Assembly (NCBI GenBank): GCA_002683135.1
Contig: NYSS01000152.1
Location: 25,583-89,582, forward strand
Origin: Planctomycetota bacterium
GTDB lineage: Bacteria > Planctomycetota > GCA-002687715
Direction of reading: 5' to 3'
DNA length: 64,000 bases
Shown: one piece after another, positions 7,418-16,112 of the stretch
Layout: each line of letters starts with the position of its first letter
Position numbering within the stretch: the stretch's first letter is position 1
The notes under the pieces: generated by a model
What the model saw: the letters and a program-made list of their open reading frames with translations, nothing else
The model's database searches: none
What the model was told of the DNA's origin: nothing
Position numbers and translations under genes: made by a program

Positions 7418-8742
7418 CGCCGCCGCCTCGAGCCTCCTCCGCCTCGGGGGCCGCCTCCGCCTCGGGGGCCGCCTCCGCCTCGGGGGCCTCCTCCGCCTCG
7501 GGGGCCGCCTCCGCCTCGGGAGTCGCCTCTGCCTCGGGAGTCGCCTCTGCCATTGCTCCTCGTCAGATCTTCGGGCATCAAGGTCGCGCGCCGCTGACCA
7601 CCAGAGAGGGTCACGCGACCGATCTTGATGTCTTCCCCCAGGCGGTCGAGGATGCGGCCGAAAGAGCGACCCTGCGCGGGGATGACGAGGGTGGTCACGC
7701 GACCGCTGCGCCCGGCGCGGGCGGTGCGACCGATGCGATGGACGTAATCCTCGACCTCGAGAGGGACGTCGAAGTTGATCACGTGTCCGACGTGGTCCAC
7801 GTCGAGGCCGCGGCTCGCGACGTCGGTCGCGACGAGGATGCGGATGCGCTTCTCTCGAAAGCCGTCCATGACCTGGAAACGCCGGGATTGTTCGAAGTCG
7901 CCCGACAGCGCTGCCGCCGGGAGGTCGCGCCCCCAAAGCTCGCGGTCGATCTCGCCGACCATGCGTCGTGTATTGCAGAAGACGAGGACGGCCTGGTCGT
8001 CGTCGCTCTTGATGTCTTGCTCGAGCAGCCGGAGGAGCACCTCCATTCGATCGATGGGGGTCACGCGTAGCGCCCGCTGATCGATGTTGGCGGCCGTCTT
8101 GAGGCCCGCCGCAATCTCGATGACCTCTGGGTTGTTCAGGAAATGGCCGAGGAGCTTTTGCACTTCCGGCGGATTCGTCGCCGAGAACAGCATGGTCTGT
8201 CGTTCCCTAGGCAGGAACTCTGCTATGCGCTGCACGTCGTCGATGAAGCCCATATCGAGCATGCGATCAAACTCGTCGAGGACGAGCGCCTCGGCCCACT
8301 CGAGGTGCAGCAACCCTTCGCGGCAGAGGTCGAGGATGCGGCCCGGTGTGCCGACGATGATCTGGCGTCCAGGGATGCGGGAGCGCTGGAAGCGGACCTT
8401 CTCGCCGCCGACCAGCAGCGCCACCTTGAGGCTCCGCGATGTTGCGACCTTCTCGAGGTGCTCCGCGACTTGCTGGGCCAACTCTCGGGTGGGGAGCAGG
8501 ACGAGGGCCTGGGCAGCGATCCGGCTGGAGTCGACGCGTTCGATGAGCGGCAGCCCGAAAGCCATGGTCTTTCCGGTCCCGGTCTGGGCCTTACCGAGGA
8601 TGTCTCGGCCGAGGAGGCCGTGCGGGATGGCCTGCTCCTGAATGGGGGTCGGATGCTCAAAGCCCAGGGATCTGAGGGCATCCATCACCTCTTCTGAGAG
8701 GCCGAACATGTCGAAGGTGGAGGTCGTTTCGGATTCGGTCAT
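7414..8742 (-). CDS. DEAD-box family RNA helicase with DEFD motif II and Gly/Arg-rich tail
   Basis: A 442-residue ATP-dependent RNA helicase. Visible in order: Q motif GFEHPTPIQEQAIP (28-41), motif I AQTGTGKT (52-59), PTRELAQQ (84-91), TPGR (132-135), motif II DEFD (156-159), SAT, then the C-terminal RecA domain with the ARAGRSGR type motif HRIGRTARAGR. Motif II has Phe in place of Ala (GAG TTT GAT codons are clear). The final ~40 residues are RGD/RGGGGP repeats that probably bind RNA without sequence specificity, as in RhlE- and CsdA-like helicases. The gene ends in a GTGA overlap with arfB, tying an RNA helicase to ribosome rescue. Its start at 8742 is 140 bases from the divergent NYN gene. 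Confidence 0.9.
   Translation of the reverse strand: MTESETTSTFDMFGLSEEVMDALRSLGFEHPTPIQEQAIPHGLLGRDILGKAQTGTGKTMAFGLPLIERVDSSRIAAQALVLLPTRELAQQVAEHLEKVATSRSLKVALLVGGEKVRFQRSRIPGRQIIVGTPGRILDLCREGLLHLEWAEALVLDEFDRMLDMGFIDDVQRIAEFLPRERQTMLFSATNPPEVQKLLGHFLNNPEVIEIAAGLKTAANIDQRALRVTPIDRMEVLLRLLEQDIKSDDDQAVLVFCNTRRMVGEIDRELWGRDLPAAALSGDFEQSRRFQVMDGFREKRIRILVATDVASRGLDVDHVGHVINFDVPLEVEDYVHRIGRTARAGRSGRVTTLVIPAQGRSFGRILDRLGEDIKIGRVTLSGGQRRATLMPEDLTRSNGRGDSRGRGDSRGGGGPRGGGGPRGGGGPRGGGGPRGGGGSRRRR
7441..7548 (-). repeat. Six 18-bp tandem repeats encoding the helicase GGGGPR/GDSRGR tail
   Basis: Read on the plus strand, six consecutive 18-base units begin at 7441, 7459, 7477, 7495, 7513 and 7531, based on gcctcgggggccgcctcc. 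The first four are nearly identical; the last two carry the same variant (gcctcgggagtcgcctct). The length keeps the frame, so unit number can change without breaking the protein. On the minus strand they encode six-residue GGGGPR or RGDSRG units. Confidence 0.9.
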
Positions 8743-8882
8743 CCGGCTTCTTATACGACCGCCGTCGCAACAACCAAAGCCTGGGTTCCAGCAATCAGGG
8801 CCCCAAGTCCTTCACAATCCACGGTTTCCGCGCCAGTCGTGCCCTCCGCGCCGCGTTGATAGGATGCCGGTCAGGAGACCCT

Positions 8883-9665
8883 ATGAGCAACAACAACCTG
8901 GGCGAGAAGCGCATCGCGCTTTATATCGACTTTGACAATCTCGCCTTGGGCATGAAGCAGAGCCCGAATCAGAAGTTTGAAATTCACCTGGTCTTGGACC
9001 GGGTACTCGAGAAGGGCAAGGTCCTCGTCAAGAAGGCGTACGCGGACTGGAGTCGCTACCGCGATTACAAGGCCCAGCTCCACGAGGCGGCCATTGAGCT
9101 CATCGAGCTCCCCAAGAGGCGGATCACGGGGAAGAACTCCGGCGACATTCGCATGGTCGTCGACGCGCTCGATATTGCTTTCAGCAAAGAGCACCTCGAC
9201 ACGTTTGTCCTCGTCACCGGCGATAGCGATTTCTCGCCCCTCGTCTCCAAGTTGCGTGAGAACGACAGGGAAGTGATCGGGATCGGGATCAAGGCTGCGT
9301 CCAGCAAGCTGCTGGTCGAGAATTGTGACGAGTTCATCTACTACGAGGATCTGGTGCGCCAGACCGAGCGGGCACGCACTGAGACCAGCCCGGCCAAGAT
9401 CACGGGCAAGACCAAGGAGGCCTATGACCTGGTCCGCGGCGCGGTCCGGGCGCTCTTCCGTGACGGGAAAGAGCTCCTCTGGGCGTCCATGGTCAAGCAG
9501 ACCATCAAGCGGAAGAAGCCGACCTTCGACGAGAGCTATCTCGATTTCAGTAGCTTCTCTGAACTGCTGCTGCAGATGGAGAAGGACAAGATACTCAAGC
9601 TCGAAAAGGACCAGAAGAGTGGCTCGCTGATCGTGACGGCGATCGCAAGTCGACGATCCAAGTAG
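8883..9665 (+). CDS. NYN (PIN-like) domain protein with C-terminal OST-HTH/LOTUS-like domain
   Basis: A 260-residue protein; ATG 8883 follows CAGGAGAC. The N-terminal 150 residues are a LabA/DUF88-type NYN nuclease domain: YIDFDNLALG (first Asp), KNSGDIRMVVDALDIAF, and VLVTGDSDFSPLV, supplying the conserved acidic residues for metal-dependent RNA cleavage. Residues about 175-255 (TGKTKEAYDLVRGAVRALF ... LDFSSFSELLLQMEKD ... KSGSLIVTA) match the OST-HTH/LOTUS winged-helix, which binds RNA or G-quadruplex. An RNase or RNA-binding role is expected. It lies 3 bases before the methylcrotonyl-CoA carboxylase gene and appears to head that operon, an unusual place for an RNase. Confidence 0.85.
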   Translation: MSNNNLGEKRIALYIDFDNLALGMKQSPNQKFEIHLVLDRVLEKGKVLVKKAYADWSRYRDYKAQLHEAAIELIELPKRRITGKNSGDIRMVVDALDIAFSKEHLDTFVLVTGDSDFSPLVSKLRENDREVIGIGIKAASSKLLVENCDEFIYYEDLVRQTERARTETSPAKITGKTKEAYDLVRGAVRALFRDGKELLWASMVKQTIKRKKPTFDESYLDFSSFSELLLQMEKDKILKLEKDQKSGSLIVTAIASRRSK

Positions 9666-9668
9666 CCC

Positions 9669-11276
9669 ATGGACGTCCTGCAGACCCGGATAGACACCAC
9701 GAGCGAAGCGTTTCGCGACACCCTCGCGCGGTATCGTGAGGTCGAGGCGGGGCTCGCATCGGAGCTGTCTCGGGTCGCGAAGGGTGGATCGGAGCGTGCG
9801 GTCGAACGGCATCGGGGCCGCGGGAAGATGCTGCCGCGTGAGCGGATCGACGCGCTCGTGGACCCGGGCACGCCCTTCCTCGAGTTGTCTCCCCTCGCAG
9901 CCCATGAGGTCTACGAGGACTCGGTCCCGTCGGCTGGGATCATCACCGGAGTGGGGCGGATCCAGGGGATCGAGTGCATGATCGTCGCGAACGACGCGAC
10001 GGTGAAGGGCGGCACCTATCACCCCCTCACGGTGAAGAAGCACGTTCGCGCGCAGGCCATTGCGCGAGAGAACCGCTTGCCCTGTGTCTATCTGGTCGAC
10101 TCAGGGGGCGCATTCCTGCCGCTTCAGGATCAGGTGTTTCCAGATCGTGAGCACTTCGGCCGGATCTTCTACAACCAGGCTCGTATGTCCGCCGAGGGCA
10201 TCGCGCAGGTCGCGGTCGTGCTCGGCTCGTGCACCGCGGGAGGGGCGTATGTCCCTGCCATGTCCGATGAATCCATCATCGTAAAAGGCAACGGCACGAT
10301 CTTCCTCGGTGGGCCGCCGCTGGTTAAGGCGGCGACGGGTGAGGAGGTCTCCGCCGAGGACCTTGGCGGCGCCGATGTCCACTGCAAGACATCCGGCGTC
10401 ACCGATCACTACGCCGAAGATGAGGCGGACGCGCTCCGGCTCGCCCGCAGCGTGGTGGCCCAGCTCAACGTCACCAAGCGCGTGGACATCGCGCTGCGCG
10501 CACCAGAGGACCCGCTGCACCCGGCGGACGAGATTGGCGGCGTCATCCCGACCTCGACCCGTGAGCCGTACGACGTCCACGAGATCCTCTGCCGCCTGCT
10601 CGATGGGAGCCGCTTCCACGAGTTCAAGGCGCGCTACGGCAACACGCTGGTCTGCGGGTTCGGGCATGTCTGCGGGTATCCGGTGGGGGTGGTGGCCAAC
10701 AACGGAATCCTGTTCTCCGAGTCGGCGCAGAAGGGCGCCCACTTTGTCGAACTGTGCAGCAAGCGTCAGGTGCCGCTGCTGTTCCTCCAGAACATCACCG
10801 GGTTCATGGTCGGCCGCCGTTATGAGAACGGCGGTATCGCCAAGGACGGGGCCAAGATGGTGCAGGCTGTCGCCGCGTCCGACGTCCCGAAGATCACGGT
10901 CATCACCGGCGGTTCGTTCGGCGCCGGCAATTACGCGATGTGCGGGCGGGCCTACGACCCACGTTTCCTCTTTACGTGGCCCAACGCCCGCGTCTCCGTG
11001 ATGGGAGGAGAGCAGGCTGCCAGCGTGCTTGTTCAGATCAAGCGGGATCAGCTCGCCGCCCGGGGTGAGGAGCTGTCCGAGCAGGCAGCAGAGGCGATCG
11101 CCAGGCCGATCCGCGAGAAATATGAGCAGGAGGGGCATCCGTACTACGGGACCGCACGACTGTGGGATGACGGGATCGTGACCCCGGGGCAGACCCGGGA
11201 TGTCGTCGCCATGGCCATCTCCGCGGCCCTGAATGCGCCGGTGACTGACACGGGTTGGCCCGTCTTCCGGATGTAG
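9669..11276 (+). CDS. mccB: Methylcrotonoyl-CoA carboxylase, carboxyltransferase (beta) subunit
   Basis: A 535-residue carboxyltransferase, the normal length. It transfers CO2 from biotin to 3-methylcrotonyl-CoA in leucine degradation. Family hallmarks are the N-terminal [35 protein letters not shown], and especially [16 protein letters not shown] and [13 protein letters not shown], typical of MccB/LiuB rather than propionyl-CoA carboxylase. The oxyanion-hole glycines ([30 protein letters not shown]) are intact. The gene starts 3 bases after the NYN gene and is followed by the other leucine-pathway genes. Geranyl-CoA carboxylase is a close relative but the neighbours favour leucine catabolism. 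Confidence 0.93.
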   Translation: MDVLQTRIDTTSEAFRDTLARYREVEAGLASELSRVAKGGSERAVERHRGRGKMLPRERIDALVDPGTPFLELSPLAAHEVYEDSVPSAGIITGVGRIQGIECMIVANDATVKGGTYHPLTVKKHVRAQAIARENRLPCVYLVDSGGAFLPLQDQVFPDREHFGRIFYNQARMSAEGIAQVAVVLGSCTAGGAYVPAMSDESIIVKGNGTIFLGGPPLVKAATGEEVSAEDLGGADVHCKTSGVTDHYAEDEADALRLARSVVAQLNVTKRVDIALRAPEDPLHPADEIGGVIPTSTREPYDVHEILCRLLDGSRFHEFKARYGNTLVCGFGHVCGYPVGVVANNGILFSESAQKGAHFVELCSKRQVPLLFLQNITGFMVGRRYENGGIAKDGAKMVQAVAASDVPKITVITGGSFGAGNYAMCGRAYDPRFLFTWPNARVSVMGGEQAASVLVQIKRDQLAARGEELSEQAAEAIARPIREKYEQEGHPYYGTARLWDDGIVTPGQTRDVVAMAISAALNAPVTDTGWPVFRM

Positions 11277-11284
11277 GAGAGCCG

Positions 11285-12078
11285 TTGCCGCACCACTTCG
11301 AAACGGTTGACGTCCGACGCGAGGGGAGGACACTTCAGGTCCTGCTCCAACGCCCGGAGGTGCGCAACGCGTTCGACGCTCGCATGATCTCCGAGTTGAC
11401 GACCGTTTTTGAGGAGGCCGCGGGAGACGAGACCCTGGGCTGTGTCCTCCTTCGGGGTGACGGGCCTGTTTTCTGCTCCGGCGCCGACGTCAATTGGATG
11501 CGTGCGGCGGCCGACTATTCGGAGGAGGAGAACCGGGAGGACGCGCGGCGGTTATCCCGTCTATTCCAGGCATTCGTCGCCGTCCCGTGTCCCACGGTCG
11601 CCGCGATCCAGGGGGCGGCGGTCGGCGGAGGCTCAGGGTTGGTGGCCTGCGCGGACATCGCCATCGCCGAATCCTCCGCGACGTTCGGTTTCACCGAGGT
11701 GCGGCTGGGCATCATCCCAGCGGCGATCTCCCCGTTTGTCTTGCGCAAGGTCCCCGCGGCCCACGCGAGGAGGTACTTCGCGACGGGTGAGACGTTTGAC
11801 GGGCAGCGGGCAGCGGGCATCTGCCTGGTGAGCGAGGCCGTGCCGGCTTCGGAGCTCGAGTCGCGGGTGGGCGAGGTGATCGAGGCGATCCTCGCCGTCG
11901 GTCCACGGGCTTCTCGACAGGCGAAGCAGCTCGTCGACAAGGTCCTGGGTCGGCCCATGGCCGAGGTCACGGAGATGACGGCCGGGCTCATCGCGCAGGT
12001 CCGCTCGACCGACGAGGCACGGGAGGGGCTGTCCGCTTTCCTGGAGAAGCGCTCTCCAGCGTGGCGTGAGGGGGAGCC

Positions 12079-12082
<4 letters not shown>
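11285..12082 (+). CDS. Methylglutaconyl-CoA hydratase (enoyl-CoA hydratase family)
   Basis: A 265-residue crotonase-fold enzyme. TTG 11285 is chosen because AGGAGA at 11275-11280 precedes it with correct spacing and an earlier start would run into mccB. The first oxyanion-hole segment is FCSGADVNWM, the second IQGAAVGGGSGLVACADIAIA, followed by FGFTEVRLGIIPAAISPFV with the catalytic Glu in the FxEVRLG region. Placed between mccB and the biotin carboxylase, it most likely hydrates 3-methylglutaconyl-CoA to HMG-CoA, the step between the carboxylase and HMG-CoA lyase. The downstream gene starts in a TTGA overlap with its stop. Confidence 0.85.
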
Positions 12083-13577
<1,495 letters not shown>

Positions 13578-13581
<4 letters not shown>

Positions 13582-14075
13582 GCGGCGTCCGTCATCGACT
13601 GCGATGGCGTGGCCAGGACATCGATTTGTCCTGCGAGCGTCGCGGGGATGACCTCGTCGTTGGACGCGGCGAGGAAGAACTGGATGCGTCCATCGTCTCG
13701 GAGGGTGAGCGACTCGTGGTCGAGGTCGCGGGCGAGTGCTTCAGCGGCGTCGTTCACGTGTCTCGTGAGCGGGTCGTCGTGTCGCACGCAGGGCGCACCT
13801 GGGTCCTCGGGCGGACGTACGGGTCCGAAGGCGGGGCCGCTGCCAGTGAGGTCAGGGGCGGCGATATCGAGGCTCCCATGACAGGGACGGTGCTCGAGGT
13901 GCTCTGTGCTGCGGGGGACTCCGTCGAGGCGGCGGCTCCACTCGTCGTGGTGGAGGCGATGAAGATGGAGCATCGCCTGACTGCCCCGAGAGCGGGTACG
14001 GTGGTATCGGTCGACGTTGAGGCGGGGCAACTGGTCGACATCGGTCAGATCCTCGTGCGATTGGAGTCGCGGTGA
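13578..14075 (+). CDS. Biotin carboxyl carrier protein of the methylcrotonoyl-CoA carboxylase
   Basis: A 165-residue protein starting at GTG 13578 inside a GTGA overlap with the biotin carboxylase gene. Residues 95-165 are a biotinyl domain: IEAPMTGTVLEVLCAAGDSVEAA, the biotinylation motif VEAMKMEH with Lys at about residue 129, then VDVEAGQLVDIGQILVRLE. The N-terminal 85 residues (RHRLRWRGQDIDLSC ... VHVSRERVVVSHAGRTWVLG) resemble the BT-domain linker found between biotin carboxylase and carrier in fused MccA/PccA chains. Together with the preceding gene it reconstructs a standard alpha subunit. Confidence 0.9.
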
Positions 14076-14121
14076 TACGACGCCCCGGGAGCCAGGACGC
14101 CGGCCCTCGCAGGATGAGCCT

Positions 14122-15054
14122 ATGAGCCCGGATGACGTGACCATCGTCGAGGTCGGCCCTCGTGACGGCCTGCAGAACGAGCCGAACCCGGTCCCCACCG
14201 AGCGCAAGGTCGCGTTCATCGCGGCCCTCGCGGACGCCGGACACCGGCGGATTGAGGTGACGGCGTTCGTACACCCGAAGGCCATTCCGCAGCTCGCGGA
14301 TGCTGACGAGGTGGCGTCCCAGCTCCCTCGGCGGGAGGGGGTGGTCTATACGGCGCTGGTTCCGAATGACCACGGCGTGGCGCGGGCGATGAAGACGGAC
14401 GTCGATCAGTGGGCCCTCTTCACCGCCGCGTCGGAGACGTTCAATCAGAAGAACATCAAGGCGTCGATCGAGGAGAGCTTCGAGCGATTCGCGCCCGTTC
14501 TCGCGGCCGCCAGGGAGTCTGGACGCACGGTCCGCGGTTACTGCTCGACGATTCTGCATTGTCCGTATGAGGGGCGGATCGACCCATCGATGACGGTGTC
14601 GGTGGTGCGACGTCTTGTGGACGTGGGTTGCTCAGAGGTCAGCTTGGGAGAGACCATCGGCCGCGCCACTCCAGGTGAGGTCAGGGATCTCTGCGGACGC
14701 CTCGCAGTCGAGGGGGTGCTCGACCGTTGCGCTGTTCACTTCCACGACACCTACGGTATGGGGTGCGCGAATGCCCTGGCGGCTTACGAGGTCGGGGTAC
14801 GGACCTTCGATGCTTCGGCGGGTGGGCTGGGCGGGTGCCCTTACGCGCCGGGGGCGGCGGGCAATACGGCCACGGAAGACCTCATCTTCATGTTCAACGG
14901 GATGGGCGTGAAGACAGGCGTCGATCTTGACGCGCAGGTCGAGGCTTCGGCGCTCATGGAGGCGGCGCTGGGGCGTCAGCTACCGAGCCACGCTTATCGA
15001 GCCCTTCGTGCGCGGGGGAAGGGCCCGAAGCCAGGCCACCTCGAGATGAGCTAG
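14122..15054 (+). CDS. mvaB: Hydroxymethylglutaryl-CoA lyase
   Basis: A 310-residue DRE-TIM metallolyase; ATG 14122 follows AGGATGAG. It splits HMG-CoA to acetoacetate and acetyl-CoA, the last step of leucine breakdown. Motifs: IVEVGPRDGLQNEPNPVPT (metal/catalytic Arg-Asp), VTAFVHPKAIPQLADADEV, GETIGRATPGEV, HFHDTYGMGCANAL with the metal His pair, and the loop GGLGGCPYAPGAAGN containing the catalytic Cys. It closes the leucine operon. No isovaleryl-CoA dehydrogenase is present in the window, so the first oxidation of the pathway is encoded elsewhere. Confidence 0.93.
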   Translation: MSPDDVTIVEVGPRDGLQNEPNPVPTERKVAFIAALADAGHRRIEVTAFVHPKAIPQLADADEVASQLPRREGVVYTALVPNDHGVARAMKTDVDQWALFTAASETFNQKNIKASIEESFERFAPVLAAARESGRTVRGYCSTILHCPYEGRIDPSMTVSVVRRLVDVGCSEVSLGETIGRATPGEVRDLCGRLAVEGVLDRCAVHFHDTYGMGCANALAAYEVGVRTFDASAGGLGGCPYAPGAAGNTATEDLIFMFNGMGVKTGVDLDAQVEASALMEAALGRQLPSHAYRALRARGKGPKPGHLEMS

Positions 15055-15091
15055 GTCCGATCGGTGCTGTGTCTCGGGTGCCGGTGGGCGC

Positions 15092-15664
15092 CTATTCCTC
15101 GGTCTCGCGGTCCTCTCGCGGCTGCCATTCGGGCTCCGGCATCCCGGCGTCCGCGTTGACGTGGCGCGCCATGACGAAGAAGAGGTCGGAGAGGCGGTTG
15201 AGGTAGCGGAGGATCACCCCAGGCATGCGCTCGTGGCGTGCGAGGGAGACGACGCGGCGCTCGGCTCGACGCGTGAGAGCACGGCAGACGCTGAGGACGG
15301 ACGCGCCGTGGTGCCCACCGGGTAGGAGGTGCGCAGTCATGGGAGGCAACCCGTCCTCGAGCTGCACCAACCATGCGTCAACCGCGTCGAGGGCGGCTGC
15401 AGGGAACGGGGGCACGGCTTTGGCCTCAGGGTTGTCATCCCGTGGGGTGACGAGGTCATTCCCGAGGTCAAACAGGTCGGATTGGATGCGCTGGAGCATG
15501 TGATCAAGAGCGGCGGGAATGGGTGACACACGCGCCAGCCCGAGATACGCATTCAGCTCGTCGATTGCACCGAGCGCTTCGATGCGCGGCTCATCCTTGG
15601 CTACACGCCTGCCGCCAAAGAGGCGCGTGTTTCCATCGTCGCCAGAACGGGTCGCGATGCTCAT
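15092..15664 (-). CDS. Cob(I)alamin adenosyltransferase, PduO type
   Basis: A 190-residue ATP:corrinoid adenosyltransferase. The ATP-binding N-terminus TRSGDDGNTRLFGGRRVAKDEPRIEALGAIDELNAYLG is diagnostic; the C-terminal CRALTRRAERRVVSLA and YLNRLSDLFFVMAR complete the family pattern. It converts cob(I)alamin to adenosylcobalamin. It is transcribed away from nrdJ, whose product needs that cofactor, so the divergent arrangement makes metabolic sense. Its stop is 38 bases from the convergent stop of mvaB. Confidence 0.93.
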   Translation of the reverse strand: MSIATRSGDDGNTRLFGGRRVAKDEPRIEALGAIDELNAYLGLARVSPIPAALDHMLQRIQSDLFDLGNDLVTPRDDNPEAKAVPPFPAAALDAVDAWLVQLEDGLPPMTAHLLPGGHHGASVLSVCRALTRRAERRVVSLARHERMPGVILRYLNRLSDLFFVMARHVNADAGMPEPEWQPREDRETEE

Positions 15665-15845
15665 AATGGGCTCCAGGGCCGGGTGTCCGCCCCTTGCACC
15701 ATACGATGGGGCAAGCGCCAGCGAAGTGACGGTCCTGGCGATCCGTTAGCCGCCGGGAGATAGGATGCCTGCTCTGGTCGCGGTCAGTGCTGTTCGGCCG
15801 CTTGTGTGCCCGTGCGGGTGACCCGGGCATTTGCCCGGCAGGCCG

Positions 15846-15873
15846 TTGACAGGGGCCGACCTCCAACTATGAT
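15846..15873 (+). promoter_or_regulatory. Strong sigma-70 promoter of nrdJ
   Basis: TTGACA (15846-15851, perfect -35) and TATGAT (15868-15873, one mismatch from the -10 consensus) are separated by 16 bases on the plus strand. The start site should lie near 15880. This is the best vegetative promoter match noticed in the window. Confidence 0.7.
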
Positions 15874-15882
15874 CGACCCCTG

Positions 15883-15896
15883 CCCAACATGTTGGG
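15883..15896. promoter_or_regulatory. 14-bp palindrome at the nrdJ transcription start, probable operator
   Basis: CCCAACATGTTGGG is a perfect inverted repeat lying just after the predicted start site of nrdJ, where a bound repressor would block initiation. It does not match the usual NrdR box well. NrdR or another repressor of ribonucleotide reductase is possible, but no regulator is identified from sequence. Confidence 0.4.
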
Positions 15897-16112
15897 GGTG
15901 GTGGTGTGCCGACCCCAATTGGGAGGGCGTTGAAGAGAGACGCTTGGGCCGCTTGGCCGTAACGCAAGTCCTCTTCAGGCCGGGGCTTTGGGGGCAAGCC
16001 AGTCGAATGTCGCGCCGCCGGTGCCGGTCAGTTTCGGTGCGATGGGATGATGGCAATGCGGGGGCTACGAGCCAGCCTGAGGGCTGCGCCGTGGTGAGGG
16101 GGAAGGACGTCG

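Larger units (their letters stand above)
15665..16112. other. 448-base divergent intergenic region between the adenosyltransferase and nrdJ
   Basis: No convincing gene is seen here. It holds a strong sigma-70 promoter for nrdJ (15846-15873), a dyad around its -10 box (AGGGGCCGA at 15851-15859 against TCGACCCCT at 15873-15881, one mismatch), a 14-bp palindrome at the predicted start site, a second palindrome CCCAATTGGG at 15914-15923, a CCGGGCA-TT-TGCCCGG hairpin at 15823-15838, and a longer stem with arms TGAAGAG (15931-15937) and CTCTTCA (15971-15977). From the predicted start site to ATG 16113 the leader is about 230 bases. A cobalamin riboswitch was considered but not established. Confidence 0.6.

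Noticed and set aside
7425..7560. CRISPR-like or microsatellite array from the 18-bp repeats
   Set aside because: Units are contiguous without spacers and encode the helicase tail in frame.
15880..16112. Cobalamin riboswitch in the nrdJ leader
   Set aside because: Conserved blocks appear in order, but the B12-box match is poor (AAGCCAG then 4 extra bases), the GCCACTG loop is missing, and the strongest stem pairs different segments. Kept only as a hypothesis.
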